The position numbers were made by a program, and so were the translations under genes. This document shows positions 1 through 5,267 of a DNA stretch of 8,825 bases, piece after piece (the first letter of the stretch is position 1; every line of letters starts with the position of its first letter). Origin of the DNA: Clostridia bacterium (GTDB taxonomy: Bacteria; Bacillota_A; Clostridia; Lachnospirales; Cellulosilyticaceae); contig JARBTY010000121.1 of assembly GCA_029239935.1 (NCBI GenBank), positions 1 through 8,825 of the forward strand, read 5' to 3'. Under the pieces are notes generated by a model. That model searched no databases, was not told the origin of the DNA, and saw nothing but the letters and a program-made list of their open reading frames with translations.

Positions 1-71
1 TGACCTGCCTTCTCAAACGCCCAAGCATATTGAGTAGATACTACACCTCGTCCAAAAAATAATATTTTCAT
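1..71 (-). CDS. Ketopantoate reductase family protein, N-terminal fragment (runs off the window)
   Basis: Only the first 23 codons are present; they read MKILFFGRGVVSTQYAWAFE and then KAG before the edge. This is the first beta strand and glycine-rich loop of a Rossmann fold (GRGVVS, in place of the common GAGAIG). It matches the NADPH-binding start of the ApbA/PanE family (2-dehydropantoate 2-reductase), as I recognise it from the family's usual 'MKILFFGRGV.STQY' opening. The ATG is preceded by GGAGGG at 79-84 with a 7-nt gap, which fixes the start. The gene is divergent from the TetR regulator and probably under its control. Many members of this subgroup are not the pantothenate-pathway enzyme, so I give no symbol and leave the substrate open. 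The catalytic residues lie outside the window. Confidence 0.8.
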   Translation of the reverse strand, partial: MKILFFGRGVVSTQYAWAFEKAG

Positions 72-94
72 TCTGTTTCCCTCCAAATAACAGT

Positions 95-110
95 TGTTGT
101 TTTTTCAACA
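95..110. promoter_or_regulatory. Inverted repeat TGTTGT-N4-TCAACA, probable TetR operator
   Basis: A 16-bp imperfect palindrome of the same size and design as the one at 175-190, with one arm mismatch. It lies between the predicted start of transcription and the ribosome binding site of the divergent minus-strand gene, where a repressor would stop that gene. Assignment to the adjacent TetR-family protein is an inference from proximity and repetition. Confidence 0.5.
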
Positions 111-115
111 AATGT

Positions 116-143
116 TTGATAAAATAAATATAAACATTATTAA
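116..143 (+). promoter_or_regulatory. Possible promoter of the TetR-family gene
   Basis: TTGATA (116-121) and TATTAA (138-143) on the plus strand are separated by 16 bp. Each hexamer departs from consensus and the region is AT-rich, so this is only a candidate. It would give a leader of about 75 nt containing the inverted repeats at 175-190 and 193-211, which would suit autorepression. An alternative TTGATA at 159-164 has no convincing -10. Confidence 0.3.
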
Positions 144-155
144 CTTATTAATCAA
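127..155 (-). promoter_or_regulatory. Sigma-A promoter of the ketopantoate-reductase-like gene
   Basis: On the minus strand, TTGATT (155-150) and TATATT (132-127) are separated by exactly 17 bp, a good match to the sigma-A consensus. Transcription would start near 120, giving a leader of roughly 50 nt before the ATG at 71. The -35 hexamer overlaps the small palindrome at 151-163, and the 16-bp inverted repeat at 95-110 lies just downstream of the predicted start. A bound repressor at either site could block this promoter. Confidence 0.55.
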
Positions 156-163
156 TGGTTGAT
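151..163. promoter_or_regulatory. Short palindrome ATCAA-TGG-TTGAT over the divergent promoter
   Basis: Perfect 5-bp arms with a 3-bp spacer carry the TCAA/TTGA half-sites seen in the other repeats of this gap. It overlaps the -35 hexamer of the minus-strand promoter. It is short enough to arise by chance in AT-rich DNA, so it is a weaker candidate than the 16-bp sites. Confidence 0.3.
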
Positions 164-174
164 ATTACAGCTTT

Positions 175-190
175 TGTTGAATAATCAACA
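175..190. promoter_or_regulatory. Inverted repeat TGTTGA-N4-TCAACA, probable TetR operator
   Basis: Perfect 6-bp arms around a 4-bp spacer. It is the closest relative of the repeat at 95-110 and its centre is 80 bp away from that one. It sits in the presumed leader of the TetR-family gene, about 37 bp ahead of the start codon, as expected for an autorepression site. Its right half TCAACAGA (185-192) also pairs with TCTGTTGA at 202-209, giving a second overlapping palindrome. Confidence 0.55.
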
Positions 191-192
191 GA

Positions 193-211
193 TTTCAACC
201 TTCTGTTGAAA
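193..211. promoter_or_regulatory. Inverted repeat TTTCAAC-N5-GTTGAAA next to the tetR ribosome binding site
   Basis: Perfect 7-bp arms with a 5-bp spacer end 6 bp before the GGAGG of the TetR-family gene. The arms carry the same TCAAC/GTTGA core as the two 16-bp repeats, so it may be a third binding site. In RNA it would be a small hairpin beside the ribosome binding site. Which role applies cannot be told from sequence. Confidence 0.45.
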
Positions 212-226
212 ATATATGGAGGATTT

Positions 227-793
227 ATGGACAGGCGAATACAAAAAACGAGGCAACTAATTATGGCTACTTTTGTCGAACTTCTAAGTGGGAATAAGTT
301 TGAGAAAATAACAATTAACGATATTGCAGAACATGCAAATGTGAATAGAGGAACTGTTTATCTTCATTTTGCTGACAAGTACGATTTACTGGATAAGTGC
401 ATTGAAACATATACTAGTAAGCTCATGCAGTATTGTGAGGAACAAGAAGTTAAGAGTGCTGATTATAATGTACTCCTTACCACATTTGAATACCTGCGTG
501 AAAATTTTGCTCAATACAAAATTTTGATGACAAATGAGGGCATTGGCTATTTTCGCAAAGCTCTTTATTCAATGATTGCCTCAAAAATTGCGACAGTTGT
601 TGTGACTACGAACGATACGGTAGGCTTTTCAAAAGAAATTACAGTGCATTTTTTAACCTCGGCTTTTGTTGGTGTAGTCGAATGGTGGCTTGTGAATTCC
701 ATGCCATGTAGTATAGAAGAAGTAACAAAACAGATATGGGCGCAAGCTAGTCTTCATCAGACTTCATTGTCTGTACTTTTTGATAGAAACTAG
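227..793 (+). CDS. TetR/AcrR family transcriptional regulator
   Basis: A 188-residue DNA-binding regulator of normal TetR size. Residues 1-60 form the TetR_N fold: helix 1 (KTRQLIMATFVELL), then the helix-turn-helix ITINDIAEHANVNRGTVYLHF at about 28-48, followed by the usual DKYDLLDKCIE. The remainder is a helical ligand/dimer domain resembling the Firmicutes TetR C-terminal type (TetR_C_8), with a hydrophobic last third containing VEWWLVN. The start is the ATG at 227, because GGAGG lies at 218-222; the gap is a rather tight 4 nt. A longer reading from TTG at 206 lacks a site and would run through an inverted repeat. The gene is divergent from the ketopantoate-reductase-like gene and is probably an autoregulated repressor of both. 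No inducer can be named. It converges on the MATE gene, leaving 266 bp with no clear terminator for either. Confidence 0.9.
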   Translation: MDRRIQKTRQLIMATFVELLSGNKFEKITINDIAEHANVNRGTVYLHFADKYDLLDKCIETYTSKLMQYCEEQEVKSADYNVLLTTFEYLRENFAQYKILMTNEGIGYFRKALYSMIASKIATVVVTTNDTVGFSKEITVHFLTSAFVGVVEWWLVNSMPCSIEEVTKQIWAQASLHQTSLSVLFDRN

Positions 794-1059
794 CAATTTC
801 AGTATGCTTCACTTTTGGGTGCGAATGTTATTCCTATGTGCTAGAATAATTGTCCGCAAAACGCAATCCACCATAAAAGGGAAAAAAGCAGTGTAAAATA
901 TAGAAACCCTAATATCCAATTATCCGAAATTATTAAAAGCAATAACCAAAGTTGAAATGTGAAAGCCATTACTATATAACGATTTAAATTTAACAAAACA
1001 AAGGAGCAGGGGCTATCAATTTTAACGATATTAACTATGAAAACAGGCAAAAAATAGGG

Positions 1060-2445
1060 CTACATTTCATTAGGGTCAAATGCAGTTCTTTCTCCTACTG
1101 GTGTATCCATAACTTTGCGTTTAGAGAGTACCCAAAGGCAAACGCCCACTGCACATGCACAAAATTCAGATGCGGTCAGCGACCAAATTACACCATCCAA
1201 TCCAAACATTATGTTTCCCGCAATAATGATAGGAATGAGTGCAATTCCTCTTGCTACGGACATAATATTGGACTGCACACCTTTACCAAAAGCTTGAAAT
1301 ATACTTGTGATAAACCCCGAAAGTCCGGCGAACAAAGTGGATAGGAGGAGTGCTGTTAAAATTTCTTTACCTACATGAATTACATTAGTATCAGAGCTGA
1401 ACAAACTAAGTATTTGTGTCCGAAATGCAAACAAGATAGCAGCAATTCCCAAAACAATACAAACGAGATAGGTTACTGTTGTTTTAAGCAATTTACTCAA
1501 ACGTTCGGTATCTGCTGCCGCATAAGAGAATGCTATCAAAGGCACTACCCCCATATACAGACCCATACCAATCAAATCGGCAATCTGACACATTCGGTTG
1601 GCTACACCAAAAGCAGCAACCACATAATCACCATACATCATCGAATAGTTGTTAAATAAAAGACTCGATACAATTAAAAAGCATGAAAGTAGAAGTGCAG
1701 ATACACCAATCTTGAAAATGTTGCCAAGTATATCCTTTGTAGGTTTAAAATCCTGTAGTGACACACTCTGAACAGGACTTTTTGTGTTCAGATACCAAAC
1801 ATAGTACACAACCGCACAGATATTGCCAATCACAGTTGCGATAGCCGCACCCATCACACCCATGCCAAGTGAAAAAATTAAAATTGGGTCAAGTATGATA
1901 TTAACAGCCACGCTAATAACCATGCCAATCATAGATTCCTTTGCCGCACCTTCACCCCGAATAGTTTGACCTAAAGTAAAATTTGCTATCATGAACGGTG
2001 CGCCAATCACAAAAGGCAGAATATAATCCATTGTTGGGGTAAATGTGTCACCAGTCGCACCTAAGACATTTAAAACTGACGTTAAAAGCGGGATACATAT
2101 TATAGAAAATACAACACCTGCCAACAACGACAAATAAAAATTAACAGAGGATGCACTTTTTACGCCACTCATATTTTTTTCGCCTAGTAGACGTGAAATG
2201 TAGGTACTTCCACCAGTTCCAAACAGTTCTCCAAGTGCCATAAGAATAGTAATAAACGGTAGCGCAAGCGTTACAGCGGCCAATGTAGACGTATTATTCA
2301 ATAGACCTATGAAATAGGCGTCTGTGATATTATAAATCATATTGACGATCATACCCATAATCATTGGTATTGCCATGTGCATAATCGCTTTAGGCACGGG
2401 TGCTTTCTCAAGATAATACATTTCATTATTTTCTTCATTGTTCAT
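1060..2445 (-). CDS. MATE family multidrug efflux transporter (MepA-like)
   Basis: A 461-residue integral membrane protein of typical MATE length, with about 12 hydrophobic segments in two homologous halves. The N-terminal stretch PVPKAIMHMAIPMIMGMIVN followed by MIYNITDAYFIG is the classic MATE opening, and LGATGDTFTP, IRGEGAAKESM and NIILDPILIF are further family landmarks. Members export cationic drugs and dyes in exchange for sodium ions or protons; the coupling ion and substrates cannot be read here. The ATG at 2445 has AAAGGAG at 2454-2460 with an 8-nt gap. The gene lies 57 bp downstream of marR, and a GTAGAATTCTAC palindrome just upstream of its ribosome binding site also occurs (with one change) in the marR promoter. 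It is therefore very probably the MarR target, in the manner of mepR-mepA pairs. No damage is visible. Confidence 0.93.
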   Translation of the reverse strand: MNNEENNEMYYLEKAPVPKAIMHMAIPMIMGMIVNMIYNITDAYFIGLLNNTSTLAAVTLALPFITILMALGELFGTGGSTYISRLLGEKNMSGVKSASSVNFYLSLLAGVVFSIICIPLLTSVLNVLGATGDTFTPTMDYILPFVIGAPFMIANFTLGQTIRGEGAAKESMIGMVISVAVNIILDPILIFSLGMGVMGAAIATVIGNICAVVYYVWYLNTKSPVQSVSLQDFKPTKDILGNIFKIGVSALLLSCFLIVSSLLFNNYSMMYGDYVVAAFGVANRMCQIADLIGMGLYMGVVPLIAFSYAAADTERLSKLLKTTVTYLVCIVLGIAAILFAFRTQILSLFSSDTNVIHVGKEILTALLLSTLFAGLSGFITSIFQAFGKGVQSNIMSVARGIALIPIIIAGNIMFGLDGVIWSLTASEFCACAVGVCLWVLSKRKVMDTPVGERTAFDPNEM

Positions 2446-2466
2446 AATAACATCTCCTTTTAATTA

Positions 2467-2478
2467 GTAGAATTCTAC
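2467..2478. promoter_or_regulatory. Perfect palindrome GTAGAATTCTAC ahead of the MATE gene, probable MarR operator
   Basis: A perfect 12-bp palindrome in the 57-bp gap between marR and the MATE gene, ending 6 bp before the AAAGGAG. The flanks extend the symmetry (AATTAG and TAATT, offset by one base). The same core with one change is in the marR promoter spacer. On the minus strand the site contains TAGAAT, a possible -10, but no good -35 stands 16-18 bp upstream. It may therefore be an internal promoter/operator or only a binding site within the operon. Confidence 0.6.
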
Positions 2479-2502
2479 CTAATTGCGCAAAAGAAAGCGC
2501 TA

Positions 2503-2940
2503 TTAAGCGCGATTGCTAGTGCCTATGTTTTTATATGCTTTTACCAGCAATTCTAAAAAGTCTTTCTTCTGTTCATTCGTAAATCCCTGCAACAGTTTTC
2601 GTTCGGTTTCCGCAAAGATATTTTCAGTTTCATCTATCAACTGTATGGACTTTGCGGTAATTTCAATCTTCATTGTACGCCCGTCCTCATCACCCTGATG
2701 CCGGATAATAAATCCGTTTTTTTCAAGTCCATTCAAAAGGCTTGTGATTGACGGGCCACTTAGCCCCATAGTCTCACTTAATGCCTTGCGGCTTATTTCG
2801 CTTCTATTTTTTATACTATCATGAATGTCTCCAAGAAGCCGAGCTTGTTGATTTGTTATGCCGTAATCGACTAGGCTTTGATCGTTGGCATAGCGCATAC
2901 CGAATGCAATAGCCCGAATGTAGTAGCCGTAACCCTCCAT
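2503..2940 (-). CDS. MarR family transcriptional regulator
   Basis: A 145-residue winged-helix regulator of normal MarR length. Helices at about 28-45 (ITNQQARLLGDIHDS) lead into the DNA-binding region RKALSETMGLSGPSITSLLN (51-70). The wing at about 78-96 carries the family D-x-D-G-R signature (D84-R88). Flanking helices at 1-25 and 98-140 form the dimer interface. The start is the ATG at 2940, set by GGAGGT at 2948-2953 with a 7-nt gap. A longer reading beginning at TTG 2967 has no such site and would begin about 5 nt after the predicted transcription start. It is the first gene of a probable two-gene operon with the MATE pump and most likely represses both through GTAGAnnTCTAC sites. The inducer is unknown; MepR-type ligands are often pump substrates. 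Confidence 0.92.
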   Translation of the reverse strand: MEGYGYYIRAIAFGMRYANDQSLVDYGITNQQARLLGDIHDSIKNRSEISRKALSETMGLSGPSITSLLNGLEKNGFIIRHQGDEDGRTMKIEITAKSIQLIDETENIFAETERKLLQGFTNEQKKDFLELLVKAYKNIGTSNRA

Positions 2941-2947
2941 TCTATCC

Positions 2948-2953
2948 ACCTCC
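2948..2953 (-). promoter_or_regulatory. Ribosome binding site fixing the marR start
   Basis: GGAGGT on the minus strand, 7 nt ahead of the ATG at 2940. It rules out the 27-nt longer reading that begins at TTG 2967, which lies upstream of this site. Confidence 0.8.
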
Positions 2954-2978
2954 AAAATTAGGTTCAATTCTACTTAAT

Positions 2979-3007
2979 ATTATATAGGTAGAGTTCTACT
3001 TTGTCAA
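2979..3007 (-). promoter_or_regulatory. Perfect-consensus sigma-A promoter of marR-MATE
   Basis: On the minus strand TTGACA (3007-3002) and TATAAT (2984-2979) are separated by exactly 17 bp, so both hexamers and the spacing match the sigma-A consensus fully. Transcription should begin near 2972, leaving a leader of about 30 nt with the GGAGGT. A promoter this strong needs a repressor to be kept down, and the spacer holds the MarR-type palindrome at 2988-2999. Confidence 0.9.
2988..2999. promoter_or_regulatory. MarR operator in the promoter spacer, GTAGAGTTCTAC
   Basis: A 12-bp palindrome with one mismatched pair lies wholly within the 17-bp spacer between the -35 and -10. A bound dimer there would exclude RNA polymerase. 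It differs by one base from the perfect palindrome at 2467-2478. A further half-site, AATTCTAC at 2966-2973, covers the predicted transcription start. That makes two possible contact points at the promoter and a third ahead of the MATE gene. Confidence 0.7.
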
Positions 3008-3144
3008 GACGTACACAAATATTTTGTGATGACCCGAAGAGGTAAATAAAACTTCTGTTGGTATTTGTTTTAAAGCACAGTATTTTACTTATAAGTATAC
3101 CTTCGTTCCTCAATCCATGTACTGCGTACATAGAATTTGTACAT

Positions 3145-3188
3145 AAAAAGTCCCAATAACCCGCTGTTTTCAGTGGATTATCGGGACT
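3145..3188 (-). terminator. Intrinsic terminator of the rubrerythrin gene
   Basis: On the minus strand an 18-pair stem begins AGTCCCGATAATCC and returns as GGGTTATTGGGACT. It has an AAAA loop, two G-U pairs and one A-C mismatch, and is followed at once by TTTTT. It starts about 30 nt after the rubrerythrin stop codon. Read on the plus strand the stem is poorer and is followed by AAGTACG rather than a T tract, so it works in the minus direction. It separates the rubrerythrin transcript from the downstream marR promoter. Confidence 0.88.
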
Positions 3189-3218
3189 AAGTACGTCACG
3201 AACGTCTATGTGGTCGGC

Positions 3219-3761
3219 TTAGTTAAAATATCTCTTTAATAATCCGCCAAAAGCCTGCCCATGCCTTGCTTCATCTTTGCACATTTCGTGTACTGTATCG
3301 TGAACAGCATCATAACCTAATTGTTTTGCAAGTGTTGCAAGATCTTTTTTACCCTGACAGGCACCATTTTCTGCATCTACTCTCATTTGAAGGTTTTTAC
3401 GGGTATCGCCTGTTACTACTTCTCCAAGAAGTTCTGCAAATTTAGCTGCATGTTCTGCTTCTTCAAATGCAATACGTTTGTAAGCTTCTGCCACTTCTGG
3501 GAAACCTTCTCTGTCTGCTTGACGGCTCATAGCCAGGTACATACCTACTTCTGTACATTCTCCTACGAAATTCTCACGAAGACCTTCTACAACTTTTTCA
3601 TCTAATCCTTGTGCTACTCCGATTCTATGTTCATCAGCCCAAGTAAGTTCTCCTGCTTGCTCTGTGAATTTTGATGCTGCTGCCTTACAGATTGGACATT
3701 GGTCTGGTGCTGAATCTCCTTCGTGAACATAACCGCAAATTGTACATACATATTTTTTCAT
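3219..3761 (-). CDS. Reverse rubrerythrin (NADH-linked peroxide reductase)
   Basis: A 180-residue cytoplasmic redox enzyme with the reverse domain order. A rubredoxin-type iron site comes first (C6, C9, C22, C25 in VCTICG and CPICK). The four-helix diiron rubrerythrin domain follows, with E68/E71 in GECTEVGMY, the first E-x-x-H at E101/H104 (EEAEH), E131 in DAEN, and the second E-x-x-H at E164/H167 (DEARH). Classical rubrerythrin has the rubredoxin at the C-terminus. The clostridial reverse form reduces hydrogen peroxide and oxygen with electrons from NADH via a partner oxidoreductase and rubredoxin, and is sometimes annotated as NADH peroxidase. The start ATG at 3761 has GGAGGG at 3770-3775. 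The gene stands alone between two terminators with its own promoter and a PerR-like box, consistent with peroxide induction. No electron-donor gene is adjacent. All expected metal ligands appear intact. Confidence 0.95.
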   Translation of the reverse strand: MKKYVCTICGYVHEGDSAPDQCPICKAAASKFTEQAGELTWADEHRIGVAQGLDEKVVEGLRENFVGECTEVGMYLAMSRQADREGFPEVAEAYKRIAFEEAEHAAKFAELLGEVVTGDTRKNLQMRVDAENGACQGKKDLATLAKQLGYDAVHDTVHEMCKDEARHGQAFGGLLKRYFN

Positions 3762-3803
3762 AGCTTAATCCCTCCGTTATTTTATATATAATAATTTTTA
3801 TTA

Positions 3804-3822
3804 AGTAATAATAGTTATTACT
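3804..3822. promoter_or_regulatory. PerR/Fur-like operator of the rubrerythrin gene
   Basis: Perfect 8-bp arms AGTAATAA and TTATTACT around TAG. Centred on 3813, the inner 15 bp match the published PerR box TTATAAT-N-ATTATAA at 11 of 14 defined positions by my count. It lies roughly +6 to +24 from the predicted transcription start, where a repressor blocks initiation or escape. PerR control of reverse rubrerythrin is known in Clostridium acetobutylicum; its use here is inferred. No perR gene lies in the window. Confidence 0.55.
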
Positions 3823-3833
3823 CACCTGTTAAT

Positions 3834-3861
3834 ATAATACCACATTTAAAACTTTTGTCAA
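3834..3861 (-). promoter_or_regulatory. Strong extended -10 promoter of the rubrerythrin gene
   Basis: On the minus strand a perfect -35 TTGACA (3861-3856) is followed 16 bp later by TATTAT (3839-3834), preceded by TGG, which makes an extended -10. Transcription should start near 3828, giving a leader of about 65 nt that begins with the PerR-like palindrome. The promoter lies about 20 bp beyond the terminator of the preceding foldase transcript. Confidence 0.85.
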
Positions 3862-3893
3862 CATATTATTATAAATTTTATAAAATAGATATT

Positions 3894-3938
3894 AAAAAAA
3901 ATCCAGCCTATATGCCTCTTTATGGGCAAGACTGGATT
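3894..3938 (-). terminator. Intrinsic terminator of the proA-foldase transcript
   Basis: On the minus strand AATCCAG pairs with CTGGATT, with an inner GCC/GGC pairing, and the stem runs straight into a tract of about eight T. It begins 26 nt after the foldase stop codon. On the plus strand the stem is followed by a T-rich CTTTTATTTTT, so it could also act in that direction, but no plus-strand gene ends there. Confidence 0.85.
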
Positions 3939-3964
3939 CTTTTATTTTTAAGTTTTATAAATGA

Positions 3965-5239
3965 CTATTTTTTAATGACACCTATACTATTAAATAAATC
4001 TGTTTTTTGTGCTTCAAGTGCCTCACCCATTTTCATTAATTCAGCTTGGGCATATTGATATTGTGCAGCCATCTTGCTTTCTGCTTCTATTTGAGCTGCA
4101 TCCCCTTGATTTCTGGCTTCCACCTTAACAATATGATAACCATATGCTGTCTCTACTAACTCTGGATAAACTTTGCCGATTTCTCCAGTAAAAGAAGCAG
4201 TTTCAAATTCTGGCACCATTTGTCCTTTAGGAAAAGTATATTCACCGCCCTGATCTTTTGACCCAGGATCTTGTGAGTAAGTTTTTGCAAGCTCAGCCAT
4301 ATCTTCTCCTGCTAATGCTTTCTTAAGGATGTCTTCAGCCAATGCTTTAGCTTCCTTAACTTTATCCTCTGGCAAAGCTTTGCCTTCAGCATCCACAGTT
4401 TGAATTAAAACATGTTTTACTGTAGCTGTTTCATACTGTGCTTTAACTTGATCCCTTTGCAGGCTTATTTCTTCTTCAGTTGGCGTATAGCCCTCGCTCA
4501 GGTTTTGGATGACTTTTTGTACGATAAATCCATGAGTGATGAATTCTTCCATATCTTTGAGCTCAAATTGAAGGGCTGTTACCAGCTCCGCATTATTAGT
4601 AGTAATATCATTAGACTGATCACTGATTGCTTTCTTTTCTTCATCAGACAATGTCAGCTTTAATTCTTCTGCTTTTTGCTTAGCTGCAATAGATATTTGA
4701 ATGTCCCTTAAAGTACTTTCTTTAGCCATATCCTCGGCCTTTTTACCCTCTAGCTCCATCTCCCATACACTAGCTCCCATACTTTCAAATTGTTGCTGCG
4801 TAATCCAAAAATAAAGTTTGAAGACTGGTTCTGTAATGACCTCTTTGCCTATTGTCAGGACTGTTTCTCTACTAACAGGCACTGCTGCTATCTCTGGTGT
4901 TTTTTCTGCTGCTTTTGTTGCATCTGCTGGCTTAGCACTTGCTGTATTTGCTGCCAGTGTACTTTGATTAACATATACACCTATCGCTGTCCCTACTAGC
5001 AAAAGCGCAATAATCCCTGCAAATATTTTAGTCCTCTTGCTCTTAGAAGCCACCTTTTTGTCATCGCTCTCTTCAGTATCCACTGATTTTGCTTCGTCAA
5101 CAGCCTCCATACTTTCATCTATCTCAGATGTTTCCACTGCCGTTTCAATCACGTCTTCTGCTTGACTTAATTTCTCTCCGCATTCCTTGCAATATTCCTG
5201 GTCCTCTGTGTTGATACACCCGCACTCTTTACAGTTCAT
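3965..5239 (-). CDS. Membrane-anchored PpiC-type peptidyl-prolyl isomerase with N-terminal zinc ribbon
   Basis: A 424-residue protein. Residues 3-20 form a short zinc ribbon (C3, C6, C17, C20 in CKECG and CKECG). An acidic linker rich in E, D and S follows (28-62), then a lysine-rich KSKRTK and one membrane helix at about 71-90 (IFAGIIALLLVGTAIGVYV). After a low-complexity A/K/T stretch comes a helical SurA/trigger-factor-like chaperone region (about 127-260), then a parvulin rotamase domain at about 274-376 (KHVLIQT, YSQDPGSKDQGGEY, MVPEFETASF, ETAYGYHIVKVE). Basic residues before the helix suggest the zinc ribbon is cytoplasmic and the foldase outside, where it would help secreted proteins fold as PrsA does. 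There is no lipobox. The start at 5239 has AAAGGAG at 5248-5254; a longer reading to 5332 would overlap proA and has no need. It lies 28 bp after proA, probably cotranscribed. Confidence 0.88.
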   Translation of the reverse strand: MNCKECGCINTEDQEYCKECGEKLSQAEDVIETAVETSEIDESMEAVDEAKSVDTEESDDKKVASKSKRTKIFAGIIALLLVGTAIGVYVNQSTLAANTASAKPADATKAAEKTPEIAAVPVSRETVLTIGKEVITEPVFKLYFWITQQQFESMGASVWEMELEGKKAEDMAKESTLRDIQISIAAKQKAEELKLTLSDEEKKAISDQSNDITTNNAELVTALQFELKDMEEFITHGFIVQKVIQNLSEGYTPTEEEISLQRDQVKAQYETATVKHVLIQTVDAEGKALPEDKVKEAKALAEDILKKALAGEDMAELAKTYSQDPGSKDQGGEYTFPKGQMVPEFETASFTGEIGKVYPELVETAYGYHIVKVEARNQGDAAQIEAESKMAAQYQYAQAELMKMGEALEAQKTDLFNSIGVIKK

Positions 5240-5247
5240 CGTATTAT

Positions 5248-5254
5248 CTCCTTT
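5248..5254 (-). promoter_or_regulatory. Ribosome binding site fixing the foldase start
   Basis: AAAGGAG on the minus strand, 8 nt before the ATG at 5239, within the 28-bp gap after proA. It selects the zinc-ribbon methionine as the first residue over in-frame methionines upstream that lie inside proA. Confidence 0.75.
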
Positions 5255-5267
5255 AACTTTTGTAAAT

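Noticed and set aside
206..226. Longer N-terminus for the TetR regulator from TTG at 206.
   Set aside because: No ribosome binding site stands before it, whereas GGAGG at 218-222 serves the ATG at 227. The added residues also lie outside the TetR fold.
841..1050. A 69-codon minus-strand frame with a hydrophobic product (two possible membrane segments, ending LLWWIAFCGQLF), starting 9 bp after the MATE stop codon.
   Set aside because: It begins with TTG, has no ribosome binding site ahead of the TTG or of the internal ATG, and resembles no family I know. Hydrophobic frames are common by chance in AT-rich DNA. It would be worth revisiting if it is conserved beside MATE genes in relatives.
794..1059. 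Gap between the convergent TetR and MATE genes, examined for terminators, including CTAGCA (790-795) and TGCTAG (838-843).
   Set aside because: The 6-bp arms are 42 bp apart with little pairing between and no T tract. I see no convincing intrinsic terminator or other feature in this gap.
1115..1659. Plus-strand frames opposite the MATE gene, one with cysteine pairs (CPKCK).
   Set aside because: They are antisense shadows of a well-supported transporter gene, without ribosome binding sites or known domains.
3087..3096. Palindrome ACTTATAAGT between marR and the rubrerythrin terminator.
   Set aside because: It is a single 10-bp AT-rich palindrome with no promoter or gene start nearby, likely chance.
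4412..4999. Plus-strand frames opposite the foldase, including a cysteine-rich one.
   Set aside because: They are antisense shadows. The cysteine runs come from reading alanine-rich codons (GCA/GCT) of the linker on the other strand.
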